From positions 377,001-441,000 of the forward strand of contig CANTAL010000208.1 in NCBI GenBank assembly GCA_947650365.1: a stretch of 64,000 nucleotides of DNA, read 5' to 3'. Shown here piece after piece: positions 34,658 through 58,639 of this stretch. A program made the position numbers and the translations under genes. Position 1 is the stretch's first letter. Every line of letters begins with the position of its first letter. The DNA comes from Chamaelirium japonicum (lineage: Eukaryota; Streptophyta; Magnoliopsida; Liliales; Melanthiaceae). Under the pieces are notes generated by a model that saw only the letters and a list, made by a program, of their open reading frames with translations, was not told the origin of the DNA and ran no database searches.

Positions 34658-36625
34658 GGTTGCCCCCGGGGCAATGGTATTTCATTTCTAGCAAGCATAG
34701 GGGCATGCCATCGTCGCTTTGAGACCTTCGGTTGTGATGCCGACTTCGCAATTAGCCTTTGACGATTGATGCGTAATTTGGGGGTTCCCCGTTGTGCAGC
34801 AACGAGTACCGACGGGAAGGAACCGAAGGTGATGGACATCATGTTCGCTGTAGCGACCTTACCGGAGTCGATCTTTATCTTCCTTTGCTTTGCGAGCGTC
34901 ATGATTCTCTCTTTGAAGATGAAGCACTTCTTGATGGGATGGCTAACCACTCGGTGGTATTTCCAGAAGAGAGGGTCGTCGATGCGATGCATTTGTTCTG
35001 GCCTCTTTGATGGAGGAAGCTCGATCATCTTCTCCTGCAGCAACTGATCGAACATGGAGGAGACTTCCGAGTTCGGGAAGGGATACTCCTTCGCTTCGAG
35101 CTCCTCAAGAGTCATCCTTGGTTGCCTTTGAGGCTGAGGAGGCGGTATGACGCCCTTTTTCTTGATCCGGCTTGCCACTGATTTTGAGTGGTTTGGAGGT
35201 TGAAGCTACGTCGACAACGTTGACTTGCTTTGCTCTTGGTGCCGACGGCTTGTCCTTCTTCTCCACCTTCAAGAAGTCTTTAGCCTTCGAGTCTTTGGGA
35301 TTTGCTAAGCTGAGCTCTATTTCGTGAGCTCGAGTTTCGAGTTCTTCGAAGGATCGAGGCTTGATCCCTTTGAGGATGTAGAGCAAGCCCCAGTGCATAC
35401 CTTGGGTGCACATTTCGATGGCCGAGTCTTCAGACAAACGATCTCGTAAATTTAGCGCAAGATTCCTCCAACGATCGATATTGTCGATCACCGGCTCGTC
35501 CTTCCTTTGTTTGACGGCAGTAAGCTCGGTCATGCTAACGATGCGTCGGGTGCTGTAGAAGCGGTTAAGGAACTCCCTCTCCATCTGGTCCCAACTATCG
35601 ATGGATCCTGGAAGAAGATTAACGTACCAGTCAAACGCATTACCTTTAAGGGTGCGAACGAACTGTTTCACAATCTCGTCGCCATATATGCTGGCGTTGT
35701 TGCAAGTTTCGATGAAGTGGGCGATGTGCTGCCTTGGATTTCCCTTTCCGTCAAAGTATTGGAACTTGGTGGCTGGAACCCGGTAAGGAAACACAGTTGT
35801 TGGATCCTTGCGGTGTAAGGCTTTGAGTAGGTCGCCGTGATTGGAAGAAGACTGCTGCTATGAGAGCGCATCATGTCGGCCACCAATGACTCTATCTGCT
35901 GGGCAGTCATTGTTGCCACCGCTGGCGGTTGTGTGGCCACCGAGACTGGTACTGGAGAGATGACCTCCGCTGGGACAGGAGCCGAAGAGAGTTTGGAGTA
36001 GCCACTAGAACCGTCGTGGCGACGTATGCCGGAGTTGAAGACGAAGCTGGAGTGGCTACTGGAGAAGCATGAGGTTGATTGATTGCTGTAATGTCCCTCG
36101 TGCTTAGCTTTTGAAGCAAAGTGTTGATGTGATGGTCCTTATCCTCCATCAACTGAGTAATTTGCGCCATATGCTTACTCATTTGCATGACTTGGAGCTA
36201 AAGAGCGGACGAATGATGATGACAAAGGATGTCTCGGTGATGCATGCATGTATCCTCAACATCATCGTCGGAGATATAGTCGCGCCGACTTGCTTCTGCT
36301 TGACGACGGATGTTTGTCCCATACAGAGGAGGTGCAAAGTCCTTTGGAGAACCCATCTGGGTTTGGGGTTGGGGCTGGTTCTCCCCAAATTTCTGGACAT
36401 GGATTTCAAAATTAAGACTCGTTTCTTCATGCACCAAGGCCTTCTTGGCGCTTTGGCAAGCATCCTCGGCAGTAGTTTCCGATGTGAAGACGTCTGCAAT
36501 GTAGACGCGTATTACCGGGGGAGCATCATCCTCCGAGTTTTCTGGATCGCCATTCTGGAGTAGCGGAGACTCGGCGATAGGCTTGGAGCAAACGCATCGT
36601 TGTTTGTGGCCATAGCGAAACTTAA
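34658..36625 (-). mobile_element. Ty3/gypsy remnant, gag piece
   Basis: The minus strand starts a gag near 36613 (MATNNDAFAPS), reads low-complexity sequence to about 35900, then the retrotransposon-gag core at 35794-35105 (KFQYFDGKGNPRQHIAHF, GNAFDWYVNLLPGSIDSW, EREFLNRFYS). A second block at 35178-34636 has FWKYHRVVSHPIKKCFIFK, typical of plant gypsy gag C-termini. No 5' LTR is recognisable to its right, where BAS1 promoter sequence begins within about 200 bp. It is broken in several places. It is the oldest layer of the 12.6-36.6 kb nest. Confidence 0.8.
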
Positions 36626-36639
36626 GGCAACTCCTTTAA

Positions 36640-36770
36640 TTCATACCTGAAACCCAAATGGATATGAGTCAGGTATGGGCCCTATTATACCCGAATTGTT
36701 ATGGGTCGGGTATGGACCCAACCATACCCGAATGGGTATGGGTATAGGTAGGGGTAGCGTCCGACCGGAA
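36640..36770. repeat. GGGTATGGGTAT-type repeat upstream of BAS1
   Basis: Short direct and inverted runs of GGGTATGGG and CATACCCGAA. Similar sequence occurs at 12225-12330. Possibly a MITE remnant. Confidence 0.4.
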
Positions 36771-36832
36771 CCCACATTAATCTCGCTTGGTCAGATAATC
36801 CGGTTCGGGATTCTGTGGCTCCGGTTCACCCA

Positions 36833-36841
36833 TATATAAAA
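36833..36841 (+). promoter_or_regulatory. BAS1 TATA box
   Basis: TATATAAAA lies 65-73 bases upstream of the BAS1 ATG, a usual position for a plant TATA box with a short leader of about 40 bases. Confidence 0.7.
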
Positions 36842-36905
36842 ACCGAGTCGAGGCTCATCTCTGCTTATCCAGTCGAAGAGGCAGAAACCGGGAGCTCCGT
36901 CCGCC

Positions 36906-47223
<10,318 letters not shown>

Positions 47224-47600
47224 GACCAACGGTCGGCTACCAGCGAGGTGGTATGGTATCGGAGGAGGGGAGAGTGATTTTCTTGTTTTCGTTCGGTTGA
47301 GATGTGAGCAGAGGTTGCTGATGAAAGGACCTCTTCTGATCTTTTTCGAATTTGATTGTCACAAAGTATCAACTGGTGCCTCTTGCTCGTTTATGAGCTG
47401 CATGCGTGAGCTTCGCCTCAAATCTGGGAGGGAATAATGGCAGTGATCTGTATTTGCACATTAGTCCTTTAAATTTATTGGTTTTTCCAGATGACCCCGT
47501 TGAGTAGGATTACCAAACCAAATAAAATGTACCTGTGTTGTAACTTATTGCAGATGAGCCCCCCCCCCCCCCACCCCACCCTCACCCCGAATAAAAGATG
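47224..47600 (+). terminator. BAS1 3' UTR and poly(A) signals
   Basis: Downstream of the stop at 47221-47223, AATAAA occurs at 47521-47526 and again at 47590-47595. A C-rich run at about 47558-47572 lies between them. Which one is used cannot be told from sequence. Confidence 0.5.
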
Positions 47601-48089
47601 GGGTTGTGTGTCTAGGGTCCCTGACAACACGTTGGAGAGGCTAACAGGACGGGCAACAAATGGAAATCACCTAAGGTCCCTGGATAGCAGATCGGTGAGT
47701 TGTCAAGTGATGCCGAAACCCGTAATTACCCTCATCAAAACCCAAAATTCGAACGTCTCTCTCGAGATTGATGGCGAGCAGCGGAGGCAGTGGGCGTAGC
47801 GGACGTGAGCTGCTGCGGTGCCTCGGCCTTCACCTCGTTCTGTTCCCCGACACCTCCTCCTTCCTCCTCAATGGCACGAGCAGCAGTGACGGCGAACAAC
47901 GGAGACGAGAGGACGGTGGCTAAGGGGGGGTTCGGTTTGGATTAGGTCTATGATTGGCTGGTTGATTGATTCAGTTTAGTTTAGGTTGGGGTGGCATGAA
48001 GTTAAAATTTAGAGTTAGGTGAGGGGTGTTTTCGTCCTACAAATTAGCAGTCCTTAAAGGCTTTTGAACTGTTGCCCAGGGATGGACCG

Positions 48090-48619
48090 CGAAGTCTCCC
48101 AACGTGAATTTTGATGGATCGAACGAGTATAGCGGCGTACACGGCTTTTTCTATTGGTGATCACAATGGGACTTTTCTCATCGCGGGTGCTGTCTCTCTA
48201 ACCACGGCCTCTGTGCAGGTGGCGTAGACAAGAGGACTATGGGAAGGACTTATCGCAGCCACTACGTCGTTCCCCGGGCATGCAATGTGGATCGAAGAGT
48301 ACTCTCAAAGTGTACTCTCCCAAGTGTCTTCATATACTGTGTCGTCCCTCCTCATTGCCGACTGTAAATTTCTGCTCCGGTCTACGGCCAGAGTCCGATT
48401 ATCTCACATCTATCGCGAAGAAAACTCAGTAGCTGATTGGCTCGCAAGATATGCACGGATAACTGGAGCTATCAAAGTCTGGACGTCCGATTTTTCTCCA
48501 GAAGTTACGATGCTTGCCCAGAAGGATTGTAGCACATGTCAGTACATCCGTTGGATGGGTTAACAATGATGTAATCTTTTGACTTATTAAAGTAAGCTGG
48601 TTACCAAAAAAAAAAAAAA
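48090..48619 (+). mobile_element. 3' end of an L1-type LINE with RNase H and A-tail
   Basis: The + strand reads WTAKSPNVNFDGS near 48088, the start of the RNase H-like domain in many plant LINEs, and 48285-48563 carries its end with HIYREENSVADWLARYA, close to the usual 'H..RE.N..AD.LA'. The part between has stops, so it is a pseudogene. TTATTAAAGTAAGC then a run of 13 A at about 48607-48619 mark the 3' end. It is strongly 5'-truncated. Confidence 0.8.
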
Positions 48620-48819
48620 TCTCCCAAAGTAAAAAGTTCCTCCGGAGAATACTTATACCACCAATACCCATTGCTTTTTCTGGTAATTGTATTAGTTTAA
48701 TTTATTCATCCATACCTACTTGATGGTTATATTCTTTGTGCAATCTACCTGTTTGTTTCTCATGCTTGTAACTAGAATTGCAGTAGGGTCCGATTTGACA
48801 AAAAAAAAAAACATGAATT

Positions 48820-49022
48820 CACACATTGGTGGCTAGCCACCAACACTCTCGGTGGGTAGCCACCTATATCACCACCGTCGACAAGGATATGGTGATGTTG
48901 GTAGCTATCTCACCACATTTTTCGTGTTGATTCAGCGGGGCGGCACTCTCGGCAGGTAGCCACCGATATCACCACCGCCGGCAAGGATACGGTGATATGG
49001 GTGGCTACCTTGCCCACATTTT

Positions 49023-49107
<85 letters not shown>

Positions 49108-49265
49108 TTGACAGTGTGTTGGCGGGTAGCCATCAACATCACCATTTTCTTGTTGACATCGGCCACCGACCACTGATATGGTGATGTCAGTGGGTAGCCA
49201 CCGGTGTCACCGTCGTCGACAAAGATACGACGATGTGGGTGACTACCCCGCCACATTTTTTTGTG
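48820..49265. repeat. Palindrome-rich tandem repeat with (GA)n tract
   Basis: About three or four units of roughly 130 bp each carry GGTAGCCACC, TATCACCACCG, GGATA.GGTGAT, GGTGGCTACC and CCACATTTTT. Because GGTAGCCACC and GGTGGCTACC face each other within a unit, each can fold back. A (GA)n run of about 80 bp at 49024-49105 has expanded in one unit. Confidence 0.8.
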
Positions 49266-49544
49266 TCTGTTAGGTCCGGCTTCGCGGTGGGTGGTTCAAT
49301 TAGGTCCGGCGGCGGCAACGACGGGGGGTGGTGGTGGTGGTGTTCGGTTAGGTCTGGTGACGGGGGTAGTGGCGACTTAGAATGAGTGGCATCATACCTA
49401 AATTTGAAGGGAGGTCAGGGTCATTTTCGTCCACAGGCATTTGAGCTCAAAGGGAAAGGTTGTTGAGACTGCAGCTCTAACTGATGTTCTAAGAAGGGCT
49501 TCTTGCTAATTCCCCATATTTTTTTGGAGGGGAGACTTAGCCAC

Positions 49545-49892
49545 AAGTCCTTTTAGGGCAATCATTTTAAGCTAAAGGATAGACAATGTTTCACTATTGC
49601 ACCAAGTCCCTCTAGAAAGATATGTTCTACAGCAAGTCCCCCACTGCAAATGTTGACTATTTCAACCCCATCAAATGACAAATCTGCCCTTCCATTACAC
49701 ATCCAACAAAAGTAACAATTCGTCAGCAAAAAAGTAACAATTCATTGGCAAAAGAGTATCAATTCGGTTGGTTGACACAATGCATGCAACAGTTGATACA
49801 GTGGCTTCACTATAGCTGTTACAGTGAAATCACTGTATTAAGAGCATCAATTCGGTTAATTGTTATTCTTACTAAGCCAAATTGACACTCTT
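49545..49892. mobile_element. Left arm of a split foldback element
   Basis: This is an inverted copy of 53200-53520: shared blocks include TACAGCAAGTCCCCCA, AGTAACAATTCGTCA and TTTGGTTGGTTGAC-like sequence. The arm starts near the words 'ACAAGTCC' and ends where the LTR-related sequence begins at 49893. Confidence 0.7.
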
Positions 49893-50606
49893 TGTTACAA
49901 GGATCATGAGCACGAGTCTCAAAAATGGCCAAGCGGGGGCTCTGCTAAAGAGATAATGAAGAGGGCTCGGGAGGAGAAGAGGGCTCTGTTGAAGAGATGC
50001 TCGATCTGAGGAGCTGAGGTCGGGTGCGCCGGATATGAAGATCTAAGAAACTAAACATGGAGACCTGGTGGCGCCGACGACTCAAAGAATGAGTGGAGAG
50101 GCTGACAGCGAGCACGAGTCTCAAAAAGGGCAAGCATGGGCTCTGCTAAAGAGATGCTGAAGAGGGCTTGACAGAAGAAGAGGGCTCTTCTAAAGAGATG
50201 CTCGATCAGATTGTGGAACAGATCTGGTGAAGACGTCGTCGGTTCTGATAGTGAAGACGTCGTCGAATCCGATCAGATGAAGACACCGCCGGATCTTATG
50301 ATGTAGACGTCACTGGATCCGATCAGATGAAGACGCTACCGTATCTGCTGATGAAGACGCTGATCTGCTAAAGACGTCGCCGGTTCAGATCTGCGGATCA
50401 GAATAGTTGAAGACAACGAATTAGGTCTGTGGCTCAAATCTGTTGAAGCCGCGTGGAGGGGAGAAGGAATGGATCTGTTGGAGATAAGGGAGGGCGACCG
50501 GATTTGCTGGAAAGGAGGGCGGCCGGATTGCTCGCCATCAGCGAGCTCACGCCAGAGGAGATGGTGGCCTGGTGGAGGGGAGAGGGGAATAAACACTTTG
50601 ATACCA
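49893..50606. other. LTR-element internal scrap with minisatellites
   Basis: The segment starts with TGTTACAAGGATCAT, repeated exactly at 50607. A GAGCACGAGTCTCAAAAA unit occurs twice (49909 and 50110), and 50220-50430 is an irregular GAAGACGTCGCCGGATC-type minisatellite. Just before 50607, TTTGATACCA is the complement of a TGGTATCAAA primer-site motif, pointing to a minus-strand retroelement leader. Family beyond that is unclear. Confidence 0.45.
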
Positions 50607-53155
<2,549 letters not shown>

Positions 53156-53199
53156 ATATATAGGTGCCCAAAGGGAGAATCTTGTAGATGTAGTCTATA

Positions 53200-53520
53200 G
53201 GTGTGGGTCTCATATACAGGGAAGCTATGGGTATGTGTATCCGTTGTACGCTATCATTAACACTCTTGCTACAATGATTTCATTGTGGCAGCTACTACAA
53301 GCTCTACGTGACTACGTCAACCAACCAAATTGTTACTCCTATTGACGAATTGTTACTCTTGCCGGATTGATTTGACCAAAACTCTTGCTGGATGGGTAAT
53401 ATAAGGGTAGTTTTGTTATTTTAAGGGGATGGGGGACTTGCTGTAAAACGTGTCGTTTGGGAGGGACTTTACACTAAACACAATTTGTTGTTTGTCCTTT
53501 AGTTAGTAGAGCATTTGCTC
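53200..53520. mobile_element. Right arm of the split foldback element
   Basis: The inverted partner of 49545-49892. The arm ends near ACAATTTGTTGTTTGTCC at 53480-53500. Confidence 0.7.
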
Positions 53521-54537
53521 AAGAGGCATACCACTAATTTGATATTTTCTTAAAAACTTGGGTTGGGGGGGGGGGGGGGGGGGGGGGTTATACCTTCACT
53601 TCGATTGGCTGGTTTCAACTAAGGTCCATTTCGATTGAGGTGAACAAAAACTCATGATGAGAGAATCCGTTTGCTCGGTGGAGACTGAAAGGGTAAAGAA
53701 AATTGACTTCGGTAATAGGGATGACAATTAAACTGTTTTAGCGGATTACCGGACCCGATCCTATCATGATGGATTTTTGGGATGGGATTAAATGGATTTT
53801 GGATTGTTCGAAAAAAAACCCAATCGGATTTGGGATGAGGACCACTATAGCGGTCAGTACATTACCTGTTAGTGCGCCAGAACAAGATAGACCAAAGATC
53901 AAGACTCGTCACAAGAGCAAGAGAGATACTCTAATTTTTAATAACCCCACATGTAGGAAAGTCTGCCACTAAAACAAGAGGGAGGCCCACCACTACAGAG
54001 CGTGAGGAAATATGCGGTAGTGCTTAATCAAACCTTTGATCTAAGCCATGGGTTGCATGTCTGACCAACTAAGCCTAAAAGTTGTACTTGCAAAATGAAT
54101 ATATATTTTTGAAAAAAGTGTAGACTTTACCTATTATTTAGCTTAAATGAATATAATTTGTGTTTTTTTTAGGTCAAACCCAAAGCTACTTGCTTCTATT
54201 CGTCCGGTTCAAATATATTTAGGATGTAGGAGGTTTGGATTTTGGCAAAGTAGATTGGGGTTAGTAGTCCATGGTCCCTCTAATGAACCCTATAGTTTGA
54301 TAAACACTCTAACTGTTTGGTAGTGCATTAATTCCCTCCCTCACTTAATTTTTTTTAAATGACAATTTTATCCCTCTAAAAACACATGTAGAACCTGATG
54401 TATAGTTTTTTTTTACATACATTATATAATGAAATCCCCAATAGTAGACCCAAACTATTGTAGTCGCTACAACGATTTTACTATAGCAATAATATTTTTT
54501 TGAGTATAATTTTGATTACTACAATAACATTATTGAG
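53521..54537. other. Intergenic stretch with a G23 run
   Basis: A run of 23 G lies at 53565-53587. The sequence 54240-54537 has ACTATAG/CTACAA-type phrases that continue at 58640, so it is the left half of an element into which the 54538-58639 unit inserted. I see no gene. Confidence 0.5.
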
Positions 54538-54991
54538 TGTAACATCCGCCCCAAACACACAAGATTTTGTCCGCTTTGCCCGCACCCACACGAGGACTTC
54601 CTAGGGTGGTCACCCATCCTAGTATTACTCTCGCCCGAGCACGCTTAACTACGGAGTTCTTACGAAATCCGTAGCAGCGCACGGTTTTAAAACGCGTCTT
54701 CTATGTTTATAAGTAGCTCAAGATCTCCTTCTCTCCAGGCAATGTGGGGCTAACTCATGGCCTTGTACACCTCACCTCACCTCATCCATCTTGGTATTCC
54801 CGCCTCAGGAGTCTTGGCTCTTGGCTATTGGTCTATTGGATCTTGGTCATCACAATTCACGCCCCTTAGGGCTACACGTCCTCGTGTAGGGTTAGACCCC
54901 CCATAGCGAGGAGAGCCGGCTTTGATACCATTTTGTAACATCCACACCAAACACACAAGATACTGTCCAATTTTCCCGTGCCCGTACGAGA
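54538..54991 (-). mobile_element. Cassandra TRIM element with 5S-like LTR, partial
   Basis: One LTR spans 54538-54854 (317 bp) with a 5S rRNA-like core. A short internal part (54855-54933) has, on the minus strand, TGGTATCAAAGCC, the initiator-Met tRNA primer site. The second LTR starts at 54934 with the same TGTAACATCC....CCAAACACACAAGAT, and only its first part is present. These traits define Cassandra, a non-coding LTR element found across vascular plants. It codes for nothing and needs partner enzymes. Confidence 0.92.
54583..54685 (-). ncRNA. 5S rRNA-like domain in the Cassandra LTR
   Basis: The minus strand reads AACTCCGTAGTTAAGCGTGC, TCGGGCGAGAG and AGGATGGGTGACCACC in order, which match box A, the intermediate element and box C of the plant 5S internal promoter almost base for base, followed by GAAGTCCTCGTGT as in the 5S 3' part. 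The 5' part is diverged. It is not a genuine 5S gene, since it stands alone inside an LTR. Confidence 0.92.
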
Positions 54992-55614
54992 ACGGAGTCT
55001 TTTGGGACCGGAGAGCGGAGCCTTTTGGGATCGGAGCTCGTACAGGAAACGACGGAGAAGATCGAGCTGATCAGGGAGCGACTTCGAGCAGCGCAGAGTC
55101 GACAGAAGAGTTATGCTGATATGCGTCGACGCCCGCTCGAGTTCACCGTTGGAGACCATATCTTCTTGAAGGTTTCCCCTCGTCGAGGCATCACGAGGTT
55201 TGGGAAGAAAGGAAAGTTGGCTCCGAGATTCATCAGCCCCTTCGAGATCTTGGAGAGAGTTGGTGAGGTAGCTATCGGCTGGCACTGCCTCCACTGCTCT
55301 CGAGCGTCCACGGTGTCTTCCATGTGTCGATGCTTTGGAGGTACGAGCCGGACCCATCCCACGTGTTGGATTGGCAGGACCTAGCCCTCAGTTCAGATGC
55401 ATCCTACGAGGAGCGGCCGATTAGGATTCTGGCTAGCGAGGATCGAGTGCTTCGCACGAAGACCATCCCCATGGTCAAAGTGCAGTGGCAGCACTGCAGA
55501 GAGGAGGAAGCTACTTGGGAGCTTGAGTCCGCGATGCGATCCCTGTACCCATCTTTGTTTGATGACTAATGTTATTTAATTTTCGGGACGAAAATTCTAT
55601 TAAGGTGGGTAGGA
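54992..55614 (+). mobile_element. Tekay/Del chromovirus remnant, integrase end and chromodomain
   Basis: The + strand reads the integrase C-terminal part (RRRPLEFTVGDHIFLKVSPR, GKLAPRFISPFEILERVG) and then a chromodomain-type end with RVLRTKTIPMVKVQW and EEATWELESAMR. These are hallmarks of chromoviruses. The end is followed by TTCGGGACGAAAATTCTATT and a purine tract before the LTR. The earlier parts of the element are absent, and what remains is broken in more than one place. Confidence 0.88.
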
Positions 55615-55788
55615 TGTGATGACCGGTATTTGAAAAAAAAAACTAAACTAAAAAAAAAAACTAAACTAAAGAAGAGAAAAAAAAAAATCTAAACCCACTA
55701 CCCGAACCCAACCCTTACCCGAACCCCAAACCCCTTCCTCTCATCTCTCTCTCTCTCTCTCTTCCTCTCTTCTCCCTCATCTATCTGA

Positions 55789-55820
<32 letters not shown>

Positions 55821-58639
55821 GCCGACGGGGAGGAAGCAGCCGGAGCCAAGCCCTCGCACTAGGTTGGCCGCCTCCCCCTCCCTTCCCGTGTTTTCCTTTT
55901 TCTCTTTGGTGTTGTTGAGACCTGCCCAACCAGCCGGCAACCCCGGCACAAGGTCGGCGGCCCTTTCCCCCTTCTTTTTTTCTTTTTGTGTGTGCGTGTG
56001 TGTGTTGTGGGTTGACCGACCATCGCCACCCTCCGTTCGCCTCATGCCATGGCCATGGCCGCCGACCCGGTGGCCGGCGACTGTGCAACCGCCGAGACCC
56101 CTCCCCCATGGTGATCTACGCGACCATGGCCATCGGCTATGTGGCCGGTGGCTGTGCAGCCGACAAAGCCAACCCGGTGCCGGTGGTATTTTTCTTTCTT
56201 GTGAACCCTATCGATCCTAGCCCAAACACCCGGTGGCATCCGACCACCCTTGGGTCCATATTGGGGAAGCTATTGCCGGCCGGCTATGCAATCGGCTTAG
56301 ATCCGATAGTAAGTCAACCCTTGTTCCGGCGTAGCCTAGCACACGCTGTCGAACCGTACTCGAGCCGGGCGGAAATCCGGCAATTGGATAGTCGGCAACG
56401 CCAAGTTGCGGCTTGGCACACCAACCCTCGACCCCCTACGATGTCGGTTAAGCCCTTAGAGCCCACACTAGAGGTTAGCGGGCCCGATCTCCTCGGGTCA
56501 CGCTCGTATCAAGTTGATGATACCAATGCGGGCCAAACCACCTCGCATAGTCTTTTATGCACGAGATTGACCTCCAACATCTAAGCCTGACCGAGATCGG
56601 CTTTTGTCGATTTTGCCACCGACCGAAGCAGTTATGACCGTTTGACCGGATTAGTGCATTTGGACCCTAATGTGGCTTTTGGCGTCGGTAACGCTGACTA
56701 ACCATGACGCTAGCTTTGGCACATCGATTTACGTGCCAATAGACCGGCGTCTGATGATGCTACCTTTGGCGTATCGGTTTGCGTGCCAGTAGATCGGCGT
56801 CCGATGACGTATAAATTCTCGACTCGGCCAATCAGGGCCTAAGCTAACAATATTTTAAGTAGCACTTAATGACCATAGGCCGCTGGTATGTTTGGCAGTT
56901 AGTGGGCACGTGGACCGAGTCGGTGACGGAGCATAGGGCGCCTAGCAGCATCAGCCTGAGCACACTTTTCAGGTAACACTGCACACTGTTTAGATAGTTA
57001 ATTATGCTGTTATAGAAATTAAGGGTAGGTATCCAGAACGCTGCATGCGGGTCCCGTCGGACATCGTCGCATATGGTCGAGTGGACCCCGCCTTGCATGC
57101 GGAGTCGCGAGTCCAGCGACGCATGCTTAATAATATAATTAAATAATAAATTTTCTGATTGCTTGGACACTGTAAGTAGGAATTTCCTTAAGATTAAAAA
57201 TTAATAATTAAATAATAATTATCGGGCTCACTCTCCTGGATGGAGTGTGGACCCGGGCACACGGGAATACGGGCGAGAGTAAATTTTTATAGTTATTGTG
57301 ATGTATGGGTTGTGAGCGCGGTACAAATCCCGGGGTAAAACATCGAAATTGATTTATTATCATAATTGTGTGATATTCTATTCTGTGGAAAGATTCGGAC
57401 CCCGTGTGCGCATGGGCCATGAACCACCCTGCGCGCACAGCCGAAGATCAGTAGGCTAGGGGGTCACGGGCAGGGATTGTGGTAAAGCCAATAGGTGGTG
57501 CCCTTGAAGAGGGATTGGCCTAGCAATCCTGTCCTGGGGTAGTTGAAGCCCCCAAGGAAAGCAAGTTGGGCGGTAGAGCCCCACCGTGAAAGACGGAAAA
57601 CCCCTTATGATCATATGGGTGACTTTGCGTATGGTGTCGGAGTATGCGCGGCGAGAGAGTTGGCCCTCTACATCGAAATAAAAGGTCCTATAGTAATGCC
57701 CGACCGGGGGCAGGATGAACAAAATATCCAGGGTTCACATTGAATATGTTTAATTTTATTAATTGAAAAATGGTACTCTCGATAACCTAGTGACAGTAGG
57801 AATTGTATGCAAATGTAGAAAATGTATGGACACTTAGGGCGTAATTGAGAACGTAGTTGGACAACTAGGCTAATCAGTAAACTGTTTATAAAATACGGGC
57901 GTCATTAATTACCTAGACAGTTAGCTTGTCACTAGCCATTTATTTGGCTAATCTCCCAATTCATTTTGGGGGCTACTCATTCCCATGAGTAGGCTCTTCT
58001 GCAGGTTCGGAGACTTAGAGGTAGCCGCAGCACGAGGCCAGCGGTGGAGTTGGGACGACGGTAGAGTCTTAGATTACCGCATGTCATGTAGTAGTCATTT
58101 TCCTTCTGGCAATGTAATCGCACTTTATTTGGCTTAGTGTATGCTATTAGTGGCAATGATACAGCTGTGTTCTCTTTGGGTAGGCCTCTCCTCAAGGCCC
58201 CAAGCCTAGGATAGCCCACAATAAAATATAAATCTTAAGGTGACTTAATTGATTAGCCCATTAGATATGATATGTGAACCAGTGCCTGAGTGCTAGAGAG
58301 CGGGCGGGGCTACTCGGCTCGCCGTCAGAGGCTTGAGCCTCGTGCTCCTTTAAGAGAGAATTCTTTTAGCATGTGGGACACCAGCAGGCCGCACATGCTG
58401 AGAGGATTACCCGGTTGAGGGTCGAGCATGATCATCTCCCTGTCGATGAAACTGTATCTCTATATTTTCTTTCAAAATAAAAATCTTTTCGTAAAAAAAG
58501 TAAGTTTTAAAATATTCTTGAGAGAGTAGAAGCCTGGTGAGAAATCCTAATTGGAATAGACAGTTGACCAAACCCTAAAACCCTTGGTTTTTCTCAATTC
58601 ACACCCCAGGAATCGGTTTTAGATTTCTGGGGCGTGACA
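55615..58639 (+). repeat. 3' LTR of the chromovirus remnant
   Basis: It starts TGTGATGACC after an AAGGTGGGTAGGA tract and ends GGGGCGTGACA; 3025 bp. About 700 bp (57022-57735) matches the solo LTR at 14483-18574. A (CT)n run lies at 55747-55815. TTGAG follows at 58640-58644, and TTGAG also precedes the Cassandra LTR at 54533-54537. Confidence 0.88.

Noticed and set aside
47491-48060. Frame of 102 codons after BAS1
   Set aside because: It starts within the BAS1 3' region, contains C-run-derived residues and has no similarity I recognise; the area looks like a MITE remnant.
54583-54685. Genuine 5S rRNA gene
   Set aside because: Only the promoter part matches well, the 5' part is diverged, and it sits inside a Cassandra LTR.
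55864-56584. Possible protein of up to 198 residues on +
   Set aside because: It lies inside the chromovirus LTR, has no recognisable domain, and reflects GC-rich LTR sequence.
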